DNA of 10,754 nt, taken from positions 1-10,754 of the forward strand of contig JBBPIU010000104.1 in NCBI GenBank assembly GCA_038040245.1, given 5' to 3'. Below are positions 1-8,745 of the stretch, piece after piece. Position 1 is the first letter of the stretch. Every line of letters starts with the position of its first letter. The position numbers and the translations under genes are program-made. A model generated the notes under the pieces. That model made no database searches. It had not been told where the DNA came from and was given only the letters and a program-made list of their open reading frames with translations. This DNA comes from RBG-16-66-20 sp038040245 (GTDB lineage: Bacteria > Pseudomonadota > Gammaproteobacteria > Burkholderiales > SG8-39).

Positions 1-798
1 GGAAACGCTTTTTTTACAGTATTCATGCATTTTTCTCGTGACCAGATCGCGTGAATTTCCGTCATCCGCAATCACCCAGGGCTGGTGATAGGCCGCCCGG
101 CCGAGCATCACGCCATCGACTTTCGATTGTTTGTTTTCGATCTCTTGTTTCGTCGAAATTCCGCCGTTCATTATGAATTCTAGATTCGGAAAATCCTTCT
201 TCAACCGGTAAACGTACTCGTACTTCAACGGTGGAATCTCACGGTTCTCTTTCGGCGACAGGCCTTTCAGTACCGCATTGCGCGCATGCACGATGAAGGT
301 CCGGCAACCTGCTTCGGAAACCGTCCTCACGAATTTTTCCATGAAAGAAAAATCTTCCATGGCGTTCAAACCAGTCCGATGCTTCACGGTTACCGGAATC
401 CGCACCGCTTCGCGCATCGCGCGCACGCAATCCGCCACCAGTTCGGGCTCGGCCATCAGGCAGGCGCCGAACGCGCCGCGCTGCACCCGCTCGCTCGGGC
501 AGCCGATGTTCAGGTTGATTTCGTCGTAGCCGTACTGCTCGACCAGCTTCGCGCACTTGGCGAGCTCATCGGGTTCGCTTCCTCCCAGCTGCGCGCCCAC
601 CGGATGCTCTTGCGGGCTGAAGGCGAGATGGCGCTCGACATTGCCATGGAGCAGGGCGCCGGTGGTGATCATCTCGGTGTAGAGGAACGCGCCGGAGGAA
701 ACCTGGCGCAGGAAAAACCGGCAATGCCGATCGGTCCAGTCCATCATCGGGGCCACGCACAGGCGGTGAGCTCGCGTTGTTTCGGTCGCAAGATTCAC
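1..798 (-). CDS. dusA: tRNA-dihydrouridine synthase A (DusA), 3' end cut by window edge
   Basis: DusA is an FMN- and NADPH-dependent enzyme that reduces specific uridines in the D-loop of tRNA to dihydrouridine in the cytoplasm. Translating the minus strand gives 266 residues before the window ends; the family is about 330 residues, so roughly the last 65 are missing. Visible family signatures are CVAPMMDWTDRHCRFF near residues 14-29, YTEMITTGALLHGN at 40-53, NLNIGCPSERVQRGAFGACL at 95-114 with the presumed catalytic Cys100, a VKHRTG segment mid-protein, FIMNGGIS, and VDGVMLGRAAYHQPW late in the TIM barrel. The chosen start is a GTG at 798-796, which overlaps the upstream gene's TGA in a 4-base GTGA. 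Another in-frame GTG lies at 804-802, and no strong Shine-Dalgarno separates them. The gene is the last visible member of the panE-asmA-hypothetical-dusA run. Its second half becomes noticeably A/T-richer. The identity is secure; the start is less so. Confidence 0.93.
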   Translation of the reverse strand, partial: MNLATETTRAHRLCVAPMMDWTDRHCRFFLRQVSSGAFLYTEMITTGALLHGNVERHLAFSPQEHPVGAQLGGSEPDELAKCAKLVEQYGYDEINLNIGCPSERVQRGAFGACLMAEPELVADCVRAMREAVRIPVTVKHRTGLNAMEDFSFMEKFVRTVSEAGCRTFIVHARNAVLKGLSPKENREIPPLKYEYVYRLKKDFPNLEFIMNGGISTKQEIENKQSKVDGVMLGRAAYHQPWVIADDGNSRDLVTRKMHEYCKKSVS

Positions 799-1802
799 AG
801 CCACGCGCCCACGAGCTGCACTTCGCACAACTCACTCGCGCGAGCCGGATCATCGCCGTCGATGACCACGTACACGCGATCCGCATGCGACCGCGAGCGT
901 GCGACCCCTTCGACTTTCTCCCGCACCGCGGTTCCCGCGGCGTCCACGAGGAGCGCCTGGCGGAGCGTTCCTGCGGGCGGAATGACTCCCAACACCGATC
1001 CGAACACGTCGCCATCACTCGCCGCGTCGGCCGACGCTTCCGCTGCCGCCGCGTAGAGCACATGCTGGTCCAGGACGGTCGCGTCGGTGAAGCCCAAGGT
1101 GATTCCTTCCAGCGTTCCGAGGGAATACTGCACCACCGATTGCGGGCGCGGTACGGCCTGTCGTTCGGGATCCGCAAGGTAGGCCCGCAGTGCGGCCAGG
1201 TGGAGGTCGCAGGTGGCGTTGAGCGGTCGCCCGTCTCCCCTGGACGCGCCGTTGCCACGCCCGAAGAGCCGCACGCGGTCGACGAGAAACAGCGCGCCTT
1301 CGATGTTCATGTCGCTGCCCGCGAACGACGCCTCGGCCTCGAGTTCCTCATACAGAGCCGTCGCGTCGACGACGCTCACCTGCGGTATCGGTTCGTTCCA
1401 CCGATCAATTGCTGCAACACATCGCCGGCGACGCTTGGAGCCCGAACCAAAGGCCAGCAGTACCGGACCAGCCGGGTCAGGAAGGGTGGTGCAGGCTTCG
1501 AGATCCAGCTTGAACTTCTTGTTGCCGCGGACGTCGTCGAACTGGCGCAGGCCACCCTCTCCCGCGGGCAACGCGACCGCGTTGACGAGCAAACTCACGG
1601 GGTCGATCAAGGCGACGAAGTTGGCGTCGTCCTGAATCAACGCGAGGCGTTCGCCGATCCAGGTGAGCCCCGAACCGGCGCGCACGTGTGCCGGCCGATC
1701 GGAAGGCAGGTGCGCGCCTTCGGCGTACCGGAGTGGCGTTCGCGAGAGCACCACCGCGCGGAGTCCCGGGTCGATCACCGCCTCACGCATGTTCACGGGC
1801 AT
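795..1802 (-). CDS. Hypothetical protein, possible DUF6929-like beta-propeller protein
   Basis: This 335-residue protein has no catalytic motif that I recognise. It has many short hydrophobic beta-like stretches. Features that stand out are GSGLTWIGERLALIQDDANFV (43-63), NKKFKLDLEACTTLP (94-108), LLAFGSGSKRRRR (115-127), NIEGALFLVDRVRLFGRGN (166-184) and a C-terminal VYVVIDGDDP. Alternating 'where the value is stored, how it is displayed' beta-segments plus the DLEA and GSGS motifs resemble, from memory, the DUF6929/phytase-like beta-propeller families; that is an inference, not a match I could test. No signal peptide is evident, so a cytoplasmic location is likely. The ATG at 1802 lies inside the end of the asmA-like gene (10-base overlap), and a second ATG at 1790 is possible; neither has a clear Shine-Dalgarno, which suggests translational coupling. 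Its TGA overlaps the dusA GTG start. Function is unknown. Confidence 0.8.
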   Translation of the reverse strand: MPVNMREAVIDPGLRAVVLSRTPLRYAEGAHLPSDRPAHVRAGSGLTWIGERLALIQDDANFVALIDPVSLLVNAVALPAGEGGLRQFDDVRGNKKFKLDLEACTTLPDPAGPVLLAFGSGSKRRRRCVAAIDRWNEPIPQVSVVDATALYEELEAEASFAGSDMNIEGALFLVDRVRLFGRGNGASRGDGRPLNATCDLHLAALRAYLADPERQAVPRPQSVVQYSLGTLEGITLGFTDATVLDQHVLYAAAAEASADAASDGDVFGSVLGVIPPAGTLRQALLVDAAGTAVREKVEGVARSRSHADRVYVVIDGDDPARASELCEVQLVGAWL

Positions 1803-3640
1803 TGCACGTGCTTTTGATCGGCTACCGTGCGCGGCGCGGCGTTTTTGTCGAGCGCGAAAACCGGGCGCTGCAACGCACCCTGCACGCGGAACGCCGAGTG
1901 CAGCGAGAAAAGGCCCGGCTTCTTCTGGGTCGGGTAGAGCAGCACGTCGAGCGTCTCGTCGCGCAGATTCATGGTGCCGTTTCCGTCGATGCGCGTCTGC
2001 TCGGTGTCGAGCAGGATCGCGCGCGATTTTCCGAGGCCGTTGTTGAAATCGAACGCGATCGCCGCGCAGTGCACGTCGATTGCGCGGTCGCCGCTGATCG
2101 TCAGGCGCAGCATCTTGCCGAGGTTCAGGCCGAGCTTTGCGTCGAGCAGGTTCGAAATGCGCCCGCCGGCCATCTTCATTGACATCGATCCGCTGGCGTT
2201 GCCGGCGATCGCCGCGATCGAATTGCCGCGGCCGCTCAGCTTGAGGTTCGCGCTGACCGCTCCCGGGCTCACCCCCTTCGAGGCAAGCGCCGGCAACAGC
2301 TGATCGAGCCGCACGCCGCGAAAGTCGATCGCCATCTGCGAGGACGGCGGTTCGCGTTTAGCGTCGAACGTAATCGCGCCGATCGCGTGGCCGCCCGCCA
2401 CGCCGAGGTCGATCGGCTTCAACTGGAGGATCCCGTCATCGAGGTCGGCTGAGAATTTAAGGCTTTCCAGTGCCGGCATGGCGGCAGATTTGAGTTTGCG
2501 CGCGACGAAGGATACGTGCGCATCGATCGTTTTGATGCTTTCGGCGCCCAACGCGTTGCGCGGAAACATGCGTTCGGCTCCGGCTTCTTTCGCAGCGGGC
2601 CGACCGACCACGCCGAGGTCCGCCAGATCGGCCGATTCGCTGCGCAACGTTGCGCGCAGCAGCGGCCGCCCGCTGCCTTCGCCGTCCTTGCCGTCGCGGT
2701 AACTGAGTTCGCCGGCAATGTCGGTGGCGCCGATTTTCGCCTGCAATTGCTCGACCGCATAGTCGTTGTCGTTCTTTCGCAGCCGCGCATCGGCCCGGTA
2801 CGGATGCGAAACGAAGTGCACGTCGAAGAACGGCCGCAGCGCCGCCAGCGACGGACCGGAGGCGCGTATTCTGGCGTCGATCGCAGTGCGCTTGAGCAGA
2901 TCGGCGACCGTCCCGTCGGCGTCGAACCTGGTCTTGCCGAAGGTCATATGGCCCTGCAACGGAAAGGACCTGCCGGTTTCCTGAAGTGTCAGCAGCTCGC
3001 TGGTCAGGACTGCGCCCGCGAACGCGGCACCGCGGTACTTGCCATTGAAATCGATTCTGGTCGAGAGGGCCGGAGCAGGCGGCGCGACGGACTCGCCGCC
3101 CGGTTCGGCCTGAGTCGCCCGGGTCGAGGCGCCGACAACGTCGAGATCGATGCCCGGGCGGGCGAAACGGATGCTGGTGCGGTGCGTTTCGAGCGCGAGC
3201 ACCTTGTATCTGCCGGGACCGCGATAGTCAGGCTCGCGCAGACGCCAGTTCCTGAGACCATCGGGCAGCCATTCCAGGTCCACTTCGGCATCCTTGAGGA
3301 CGATCCTGGAGACCACCCGCCGTTCGTCCCACAGCGTATTCAGCGCGAACGTGAACGACGCTTCGCCTGCGACCGCCATCGGGCGCTTGGTGTCGGCCCA
3401 CGGCGCATTCTCGATGTAAACGCTACGCAGGCGCACCGTCGGCTCGAAGGAAAATCCCAGCTCCACCTCCAGGTCGCCGATCGTGACCACCCGCTGGGAG
3501 TTTTCCGATAGATGACGCTCGAGCCACGGGCGCAACCAGTTCCAGTCGAACACAGCCAGCGTGAGCGCAACGGCGAGCCCGACCCCCAGCAGGATTTTCG
3601 TTTTGAGGCCGAGGACCGGCGGGCGAAACCAGCGTTTCAT
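1793..3640 (-). CDS. AsmA family protein (inner-membrane anchored, periplasmic)
   Basis: AsmA-family proteins are anchored in the inner membrane with a large beta-rich periplasmic part; members of this superfamily are implicated in outer-membrane lipid homeostasis and phospholipid transport. The product is 615 residues from the ATG at 3640. It has a short basic N-terminus, one hydrophobic segment at about residues 15-31, and then the family hallmark FDWNWLRPWLERHLSENSQR (31-50), followed by the GDLEVELGFSFEPTVRLRSVYIENAPW repeat-type segment. The C-terminal part (GNASGSMSMKMAGGRISNLLDAKLGLNL and the following FDFNNGLGKSRAILLDTEQTRIDGNGTMNL) is typical of the AsmA C-terminal domain. A GTG at 3649 would add three residues. 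It lies only three bases after an AGGTAA sequence, so the ATG is preferred. The gene begins right behind the panE stop codon and ends overlapping the next gene by 10 bases, consistent with one operon. The cargo or partner cannot be told from the sequence. Confidence 0.9.
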   Translation of the reverse strand: MKRWFRPPVLGLKTKILLGVGLAVALTLAVFDWNWLRPWLERHLSENSQRVVTIGDLEVELGFSFEPTVRLRSVYIENAPWADTKRPMAVAGEASFTFALNTLWDERRVVSRIVLKDAEVDLEWLPDGLRNWRLREPDYRGPGRYKVLALETHRTSIRFARPGIDLDVVGASTRATQAEPGGESVAPPAPALSTRIDFNGKYRGAAFAGAVLTSELLTLQETGRSFPLQGHMTFGKTRFDADGTVADLLKRTAIDARIRASGPSLAALRPFFDVHFVSHPYRADARLRKNDNDYAVEQLQAKIGATDIAGELSYRDGKDGEGSGRPLLRATLRSESADLADLGVVGRPAAKEAGAERMFPRNALGAESIKTIDAHVSFVARKLKSAAMPALESLKFSADLDDGILQLKPIDLGVAGGHAIGAITFDAKREPPSSQMAIDFRGVRLDQLLPALASKGVSPGAVSANLKLSGRGNSIAAIAGNASGSMSMKMAGGRISNLLDAKLGLNLGKMLRLTISGDRAIDVHCAAIAFDFNNGLGKSRAILLDTEQTRIDGNGTMNLRDETLDVLLYPTQKKPGLFSLHSAFRVQGALQRPVFALDKNAAPRTVADQKHVQCP

Positions 3641-3649
3641 CGCGGCCAC

Positions 3650-4627
3650 TTACCTGTATTGCCCCGTCGATTCCGCCCGCAGGCGCGCCAGGCCCGCAAG
3701 GCTTTCGGTGAAAGGCGCGGCGACGCCTGCTTTGCGCGCGATTTCGAGCGTGCCGATGAGCAGGCCGTCTATTTCCAGGCGTTTGCCGGCCTCGAGGTCC
3801 TGCAGCGTCGAGGGCTTGAAGGCGCCGAGCTTGCGCGCCATGTCCATGCGCGCTTCGGGATCGATGTCCGCGTCCACGCCGACAGCGCGGCCGATGGCGA
3901 GCACCTCGCGCATGATCGCCACCATGTAGGCCTTGGCGTACGGGTCCTCGATCAGACGGTTCGCGGTCGCGAGCGTCAGCGCCGCGACCGGGTTGAAGCT
4001 CACGTTGCCGATCAGCTTCACCCAGAAATCCTTCTCGATGAAATCGCTTTTCTGCGCCTCGAACCCCGCTGCCGCGAGCGCCTCCACAAGCCGCAGCGTG
4101 CGCGCGGTGGTTTTCCTTCCCGGCTCGCCCAGGATCAGGCGCTCGCCCATGTTATGGCCGATGACGCCGGGTTCGGGCGTGGAGGCGGCAAGGTGGATGA
4201 CGCAGCCGACGATGCGCTCGGTGGGCATGGCGCGCGAGAGCTTTCCGCCCGGATCGAGGCTTTCCAGGCGCAGCTTGCCCTCCCCGAACGGCAGCCGGTC
4301 GAAGAACCACCACGGCACGCCGTTCATCGCGGTCACGATCGAGGTGTCCGCGCCGACCAGCGGCCCGATCGCGGCCGCCACTTCGGGCAGGTTCTGGCCC
4401 TTGACGGCAACGATGACGTAATCCTGCGGTCCAAGACGGGCGGGGTTGTTGTCCGCCTTCATTTTTACGACGGTTTGTTTTTCCTCGTGGCGGATGCGCA
4501 AGCCATTTTTCTGGATCGCTGTAAGGTGAGCTCCCCGCGCCACGACTGAAACCTCGTGGCCGGTCTGCGCGAGCCGGCCGGCGATCAGGCCGCCGACCGC
4601 ACCGGCGCCGTAAATACAGATTTTCAT
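3650..4627 (-). CDS. panE: 2-dehydropantoate 2-reductase (ketopantoate reductase)
   Basis: PanE reduces 2-dehydropantoate to pantoate with NADPH, a step on the way to pantothenate and coenzyme A. The protein has 325 residues, close to the family's usual 290-330. The N-terminal Rossmann motif GAGAVGG is at residues 7-13. The conserved Asn of the 'MNG' motif is at 102, and KLIGNVSFNPV supplies the expected catalytic Lys204 and Asn208. The C-terminal helical domain carries FKPSTLQDLEAGKRLEIDGL (270-289), the region that binds the substrate in characterised family members, with a conserved Glu near 285. The start ATG at 4627 begins with a hydrophobic beta strand typical of the family, but no purine-rich Shine-Dalgarno precedes it and a TAGAAT -10-like hexamer sits only six bases upstream, so the mRNA may be leaderless. 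Related reductases of other 2-oxo acids belong to the same fold, so strict substrate identity is inferred. It is the first gene of the left operon. Confidence 0.88.
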   Translation of the reverse strand: MKICIYGAGAVGGLIAGRLAQTGHEVSVVARGAHLTAIQKNGLRIRHEEKQTVVKMKADNNPARLGPQDYVIVAVKGQNLPEVAAAIGPLVGADTSIVTAMNGVPWWFFDRLPFGEGKLRLESLDPGGKLSRAMPTERIVGCVIHLAASTPEPGVIGHNMGERLILGEPGRKTTARTLRLVEALAAAGFEAQKSDFIEKDFWVKLIGNVSFNPVAALTLATANRLIEDPYAKAYMVAIMREVLAIGRAVGVDADIDPEARMDMARKLGAFKPSTLQDLEAGKRLEIDGLLIGTLEIARKAGVAAPFTESLAGLARLRAESTGQYR

Positions 4628-4667
4628 GGTGTTATTCTAACGGCCGAGGAATTTCGGAGCGCCGCCC
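4628..4667. promoter_or_regulatory. Divergent panE/msrA intergenic region with overlapping -10-like elements
   Basis: These 40 bases are the only clear non-coding gap in the window. The A/T-rich core around 4632-4640 reads TTATTCTAA on the plus strand and TTAGAATAA on the minus strand. It therefore offers a TATTCT hexamer (4633-4638) towards msrA and a TAGAAT hexamer (4639-4634) towards panE, sharing five bases. No convincing -35 hexamer is visible in either direction. For panE, initiation about seven bases beyond the hexamer would fall on the start codon. For msrA it would leave a short leader containing the GGAG ribosome binding site at 4656-4659. This is inference from motif and spacing only; promoters further inside the flanking genes are possible. 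Confidence 0.35.
4656..4659 (+). promoter_or_regulatory. msrA ribosome binding site (GGAG)
   Basis: GGAG lies eight bases before the ATG at 4668. It supports that start over the in-frame ATGs slightly downstream at residues 5 and 8. Confidence 0.6.
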
Positions 4668-5329
4668 ATGTTCGCATTCATGAAGAAGATGAAGACCCTG
4701 CTGCCCGCCGACAGCACGCTGCCGGGCCGCGCCGGGAAAGTGCCGCTGCCGGAGGCGCATTTCATCAACGGCAACGCGATCGCGCCGCCGTTTCCGCAAG
4801 GCATGGCGCAGGCGGTGTTCGGCCTGGGCTGCTTCTGGGGCGCGGAACGGCTGTTCTGGAAGATCACCGGCGTCTACAGCACCGCGGTCGGCTACGCCGG
4901 CGGCGAGACCAAGAACCCGAGCTACGAAGAGGTCTGCTCCGGATTCACCAACCACGCCGAGGTGGTGCTGGTGGTGTTCGATCCGAAGAAAGTCAGCTAC
5001 GAGGCGCTGCTCAAGGCGTTCTGGGAAGGGCACGACCCGACGCAGGGCATGCGCCAGGGCAACGACTCGGGGAGCCAATACCGCTCGGCGATCTATGCGC
5101 ATGGTGATGCGCAGTTGAAGTCGGCTTTGTCTTCGAAGGAAATTTTCGAAAAGGAACTGCTACAAACGCGTCATGGCAAAATCACCACTGAAATCCGTCC
5201 CGCGCCGGAGTTCTATTACGCCGAGGACTACCACCAGCAGTACCTCGGCAAGAATCCGAACGGCTACTGCGGCCTGGGTGGCACCGGCGTGTCCTGTCCC
5301 GTCGGAGCGCTGGAAAAGCTCTCTTCCGG

Positions 5330-5333
<4 letters not shown>
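4668..5333 (+). CDS. msrA: Peptide-methionine (S)-S-oxide reductase MsrA
   Basis: MsrA repairs the S-epimer of methionine sulfoxide in proteins or free methionine, using thioredoxin as reductant. The product has 221 residues and is of the E. coli type, with an N-terminal extension of about 50 residues (including HFINGNAIAPPFPQGM) before the catalytic motif GCFWG at 54-58 with nucleophile Cys55. The glutamate of TNHAEVV (Glu98), the GHDPTQGMRQGNDSGSQYRS stretch (121-140) and EDYHQQYL (186-193) are the expected active-site and substrate-pocket segments. Two recycling cysteines are present in NPNGYCGLGGTGVSC (Cys201 and Cys210). Their spacing is one residue longer than the Cys198/Cys206 pair I recall for E. 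coli MsrA. A good Shine-Dalgarno supports the start. It is the only plus-strand gene here: it diverges from panE, and its TAG overlaps the acnA stop in the opposite direction. No separate terminator is visible after it. Confidence 0.96.
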
Positions 5334-8006
<2,673 letters not shown>

Positions 8007-8017
<11 letters not shown>

Positions 8018-8183
8018 TGAAACCTCCGTCGGATTTTTCCAGAAATTCGTTTAATTGCTGCAACAGCCTTGCCCGCTCTTCGATCAATCCGCTCAGCTGC
8101 TCGTCGCAGCGCGCAATCGGCGTCGGGTAGTTGCGGATTTCCCGGGACAGTTCGTCGATCCGCTGCTGCAAGTCGGCGCGCAC
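8007..8183 (-). CDS. Small coiled-coil-like hypothetical protein upstream of acnA
   Basis: A 58-residue protein is proposed from a GTG at 8183, six bases after an AGG that sits at the end of the DUF3617-type gene. It is rich in Leu, Glu, Gln and Arg with heptad-like spacing: LQQRIDELSREIRNY (5-19), then a short YPTPIARCDEQL linker with one Cys (26), then LIEERARLLQQLNEFLEK (33-50). This looks like a helical hairpin or two-helix coiled coil. The tail SDGGFNAA is encoded by the acnA Shine-Dalgarno, and its TAA lies within the acnA start region (11-base overlap), a classic arrangement for translational coupling. The frame stays open upstream to 8273, but that part overlaps the DUF3617 gene and looks like a shadow frame. 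I do not recognise the family. That it is a real gene is inferred from its position, start signal and composition. Confidence 0.55.
8023..8027 (-). promoter_or_regulatory. acnA ribosome binding site (GGAGG)
   Basis: A full GGAGG core lies five to six bases before the acnA ATG, one of the strongest Shine-Dalgarno sequences in the window. It is inside the 3' end of the preceding small ORF, so ribosomes finishing that ORF pass directly over it. Confidence 0.75.
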
Positions 8184-8190
8184 CGCAGGC

Positions 8191-8733
8191 CTATTTTCCG
8201 TACTGCTTGCGCATTTCTTCGGCCATGCGGCGCGCCTGCTCGGGGTCCATCCGTCCGGCCTTGCCGCCGCCACCGGGCATTCCCTGGACCGCGATATCGC
8301 CGGGCTTCTGGCCGGGCGCGCAGGGGCCGGTCAGGCGTGCCTGAAAGCCCATCTTCGATTCGGCGCTTCCGTGCAGCGGCGGAACGAACCTGGTCGTCAT
8401 GTCGCCCTTGTACGAAGTGGCGAAGTCGCCCGTGAACACGCCGCGGCTGGTCGCGGTGCTGCCCTCCATCTGGCATACAGACTCGACGATCACGCTGTTG
8501 CCCTCGCGCCGCACGCTGTTCTTTGAGCACTTCTCGGGCGGGCCGCCGCGCGACGGCCGGCTGGCGAGGTTGTCGGTTTTCTCGTCCACACATTGACGCG
8601 AGACCATCGGCGCGGCCATCTGCGGCATCGTCATGCTGATTTCCCAGAGGCCCGACTTGCGCCGCGGCGCATCTTGGGCGAATGCGGTGGCAGCGGCAAG
8701 AAAGAGACCGGCAAACAGCAAGCGTGGGCGCAT
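8191..8733 (-). CDS. DUF3617-type exported protein
   Basis: This 180-residue protein begins with a Sec signal peptide: basic MRPR, a hydrophobic core LLFAGLFLAAATAFA, and a likely cleavage after AFA at residues 17-19. The mature part starts with the RKSGLWEISMTMPQM pattern typical of DUF3617 proteins, followed by a CVDEKTD segment. Four cysteines (48, 69, 87 and 138) could form two disulfides in the periplasm. Further family-like segments are CSKNSVRREGNSVIVESVC (69-87) and FTGDFATSYKGDMTTRFVPP (100-119). The tail is rich in Gly, Met, Arg and Glu (MPGGGGKAGRMDPEQARRMAEEMRKQYGK). The start at 8733 is chosen because GAGGT lies seven bases upstream, within the end of prpD; the frame remains open further up to 9042, but that part is antisense-like shadow of prpD. 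The gap to prpD is 10 bases. The biochemical role of DUF3617 is unknown, and why it sits within a methylcitrate operon is unclear. Confidence 0.85.
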   Translation of the reverse strand: MRPRLLFAGLFLAAATAFAQDAPRRKSGLWEISMTMPQMAAPMVSRQCVDEKTDNLASRPSRGGPPEKCSKNSVRREGNSVIVESVCQMEGSTATSRGVFTGDFATSYKGDMTTRFVPPLHGSAESKMGFQARLTGPCAPGQKPGDIAVQGMPGGGGKAGRMDPEQARRMAEEMRKQYGK

Positions 8734-8740
8734 GGCAGTC

Positions 8741-8745
8741 ACCTC
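8741..8745 (-). promoter_or_regulatory. Ribosome binding site of the DUF3617-type gene (GAGGT)
   Basis: GAGGT overlaps the prpD stop codon and lies seven bases before the ATG at 8733. It decides the start of the exported protein and suggests coupling to prpD translation. Confidence 0.6.

Noticed and set aside
286..1817. Two long plus-strand open frames opposite dusA and the hypothetical gene
   Set aside because: They are antisense to genes with clear family motifs or tight operon junctions. Long antisense frames are expected at this GC content.
2516..4549. Two plus-strand open frames above 330 codons opposite the asmA-like gene and panE
   Set aside because: Composition is typical of antisense frames, with no hydrophobic cores or motifs, while the minus-strand proteins are recognisable.
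8093..8593. 166-codon minus-strand frame overlapping the DUF3617 gene
   Set aside because: Arg-rich translation with no recognisable domain, out of frame with a well-supported gene.
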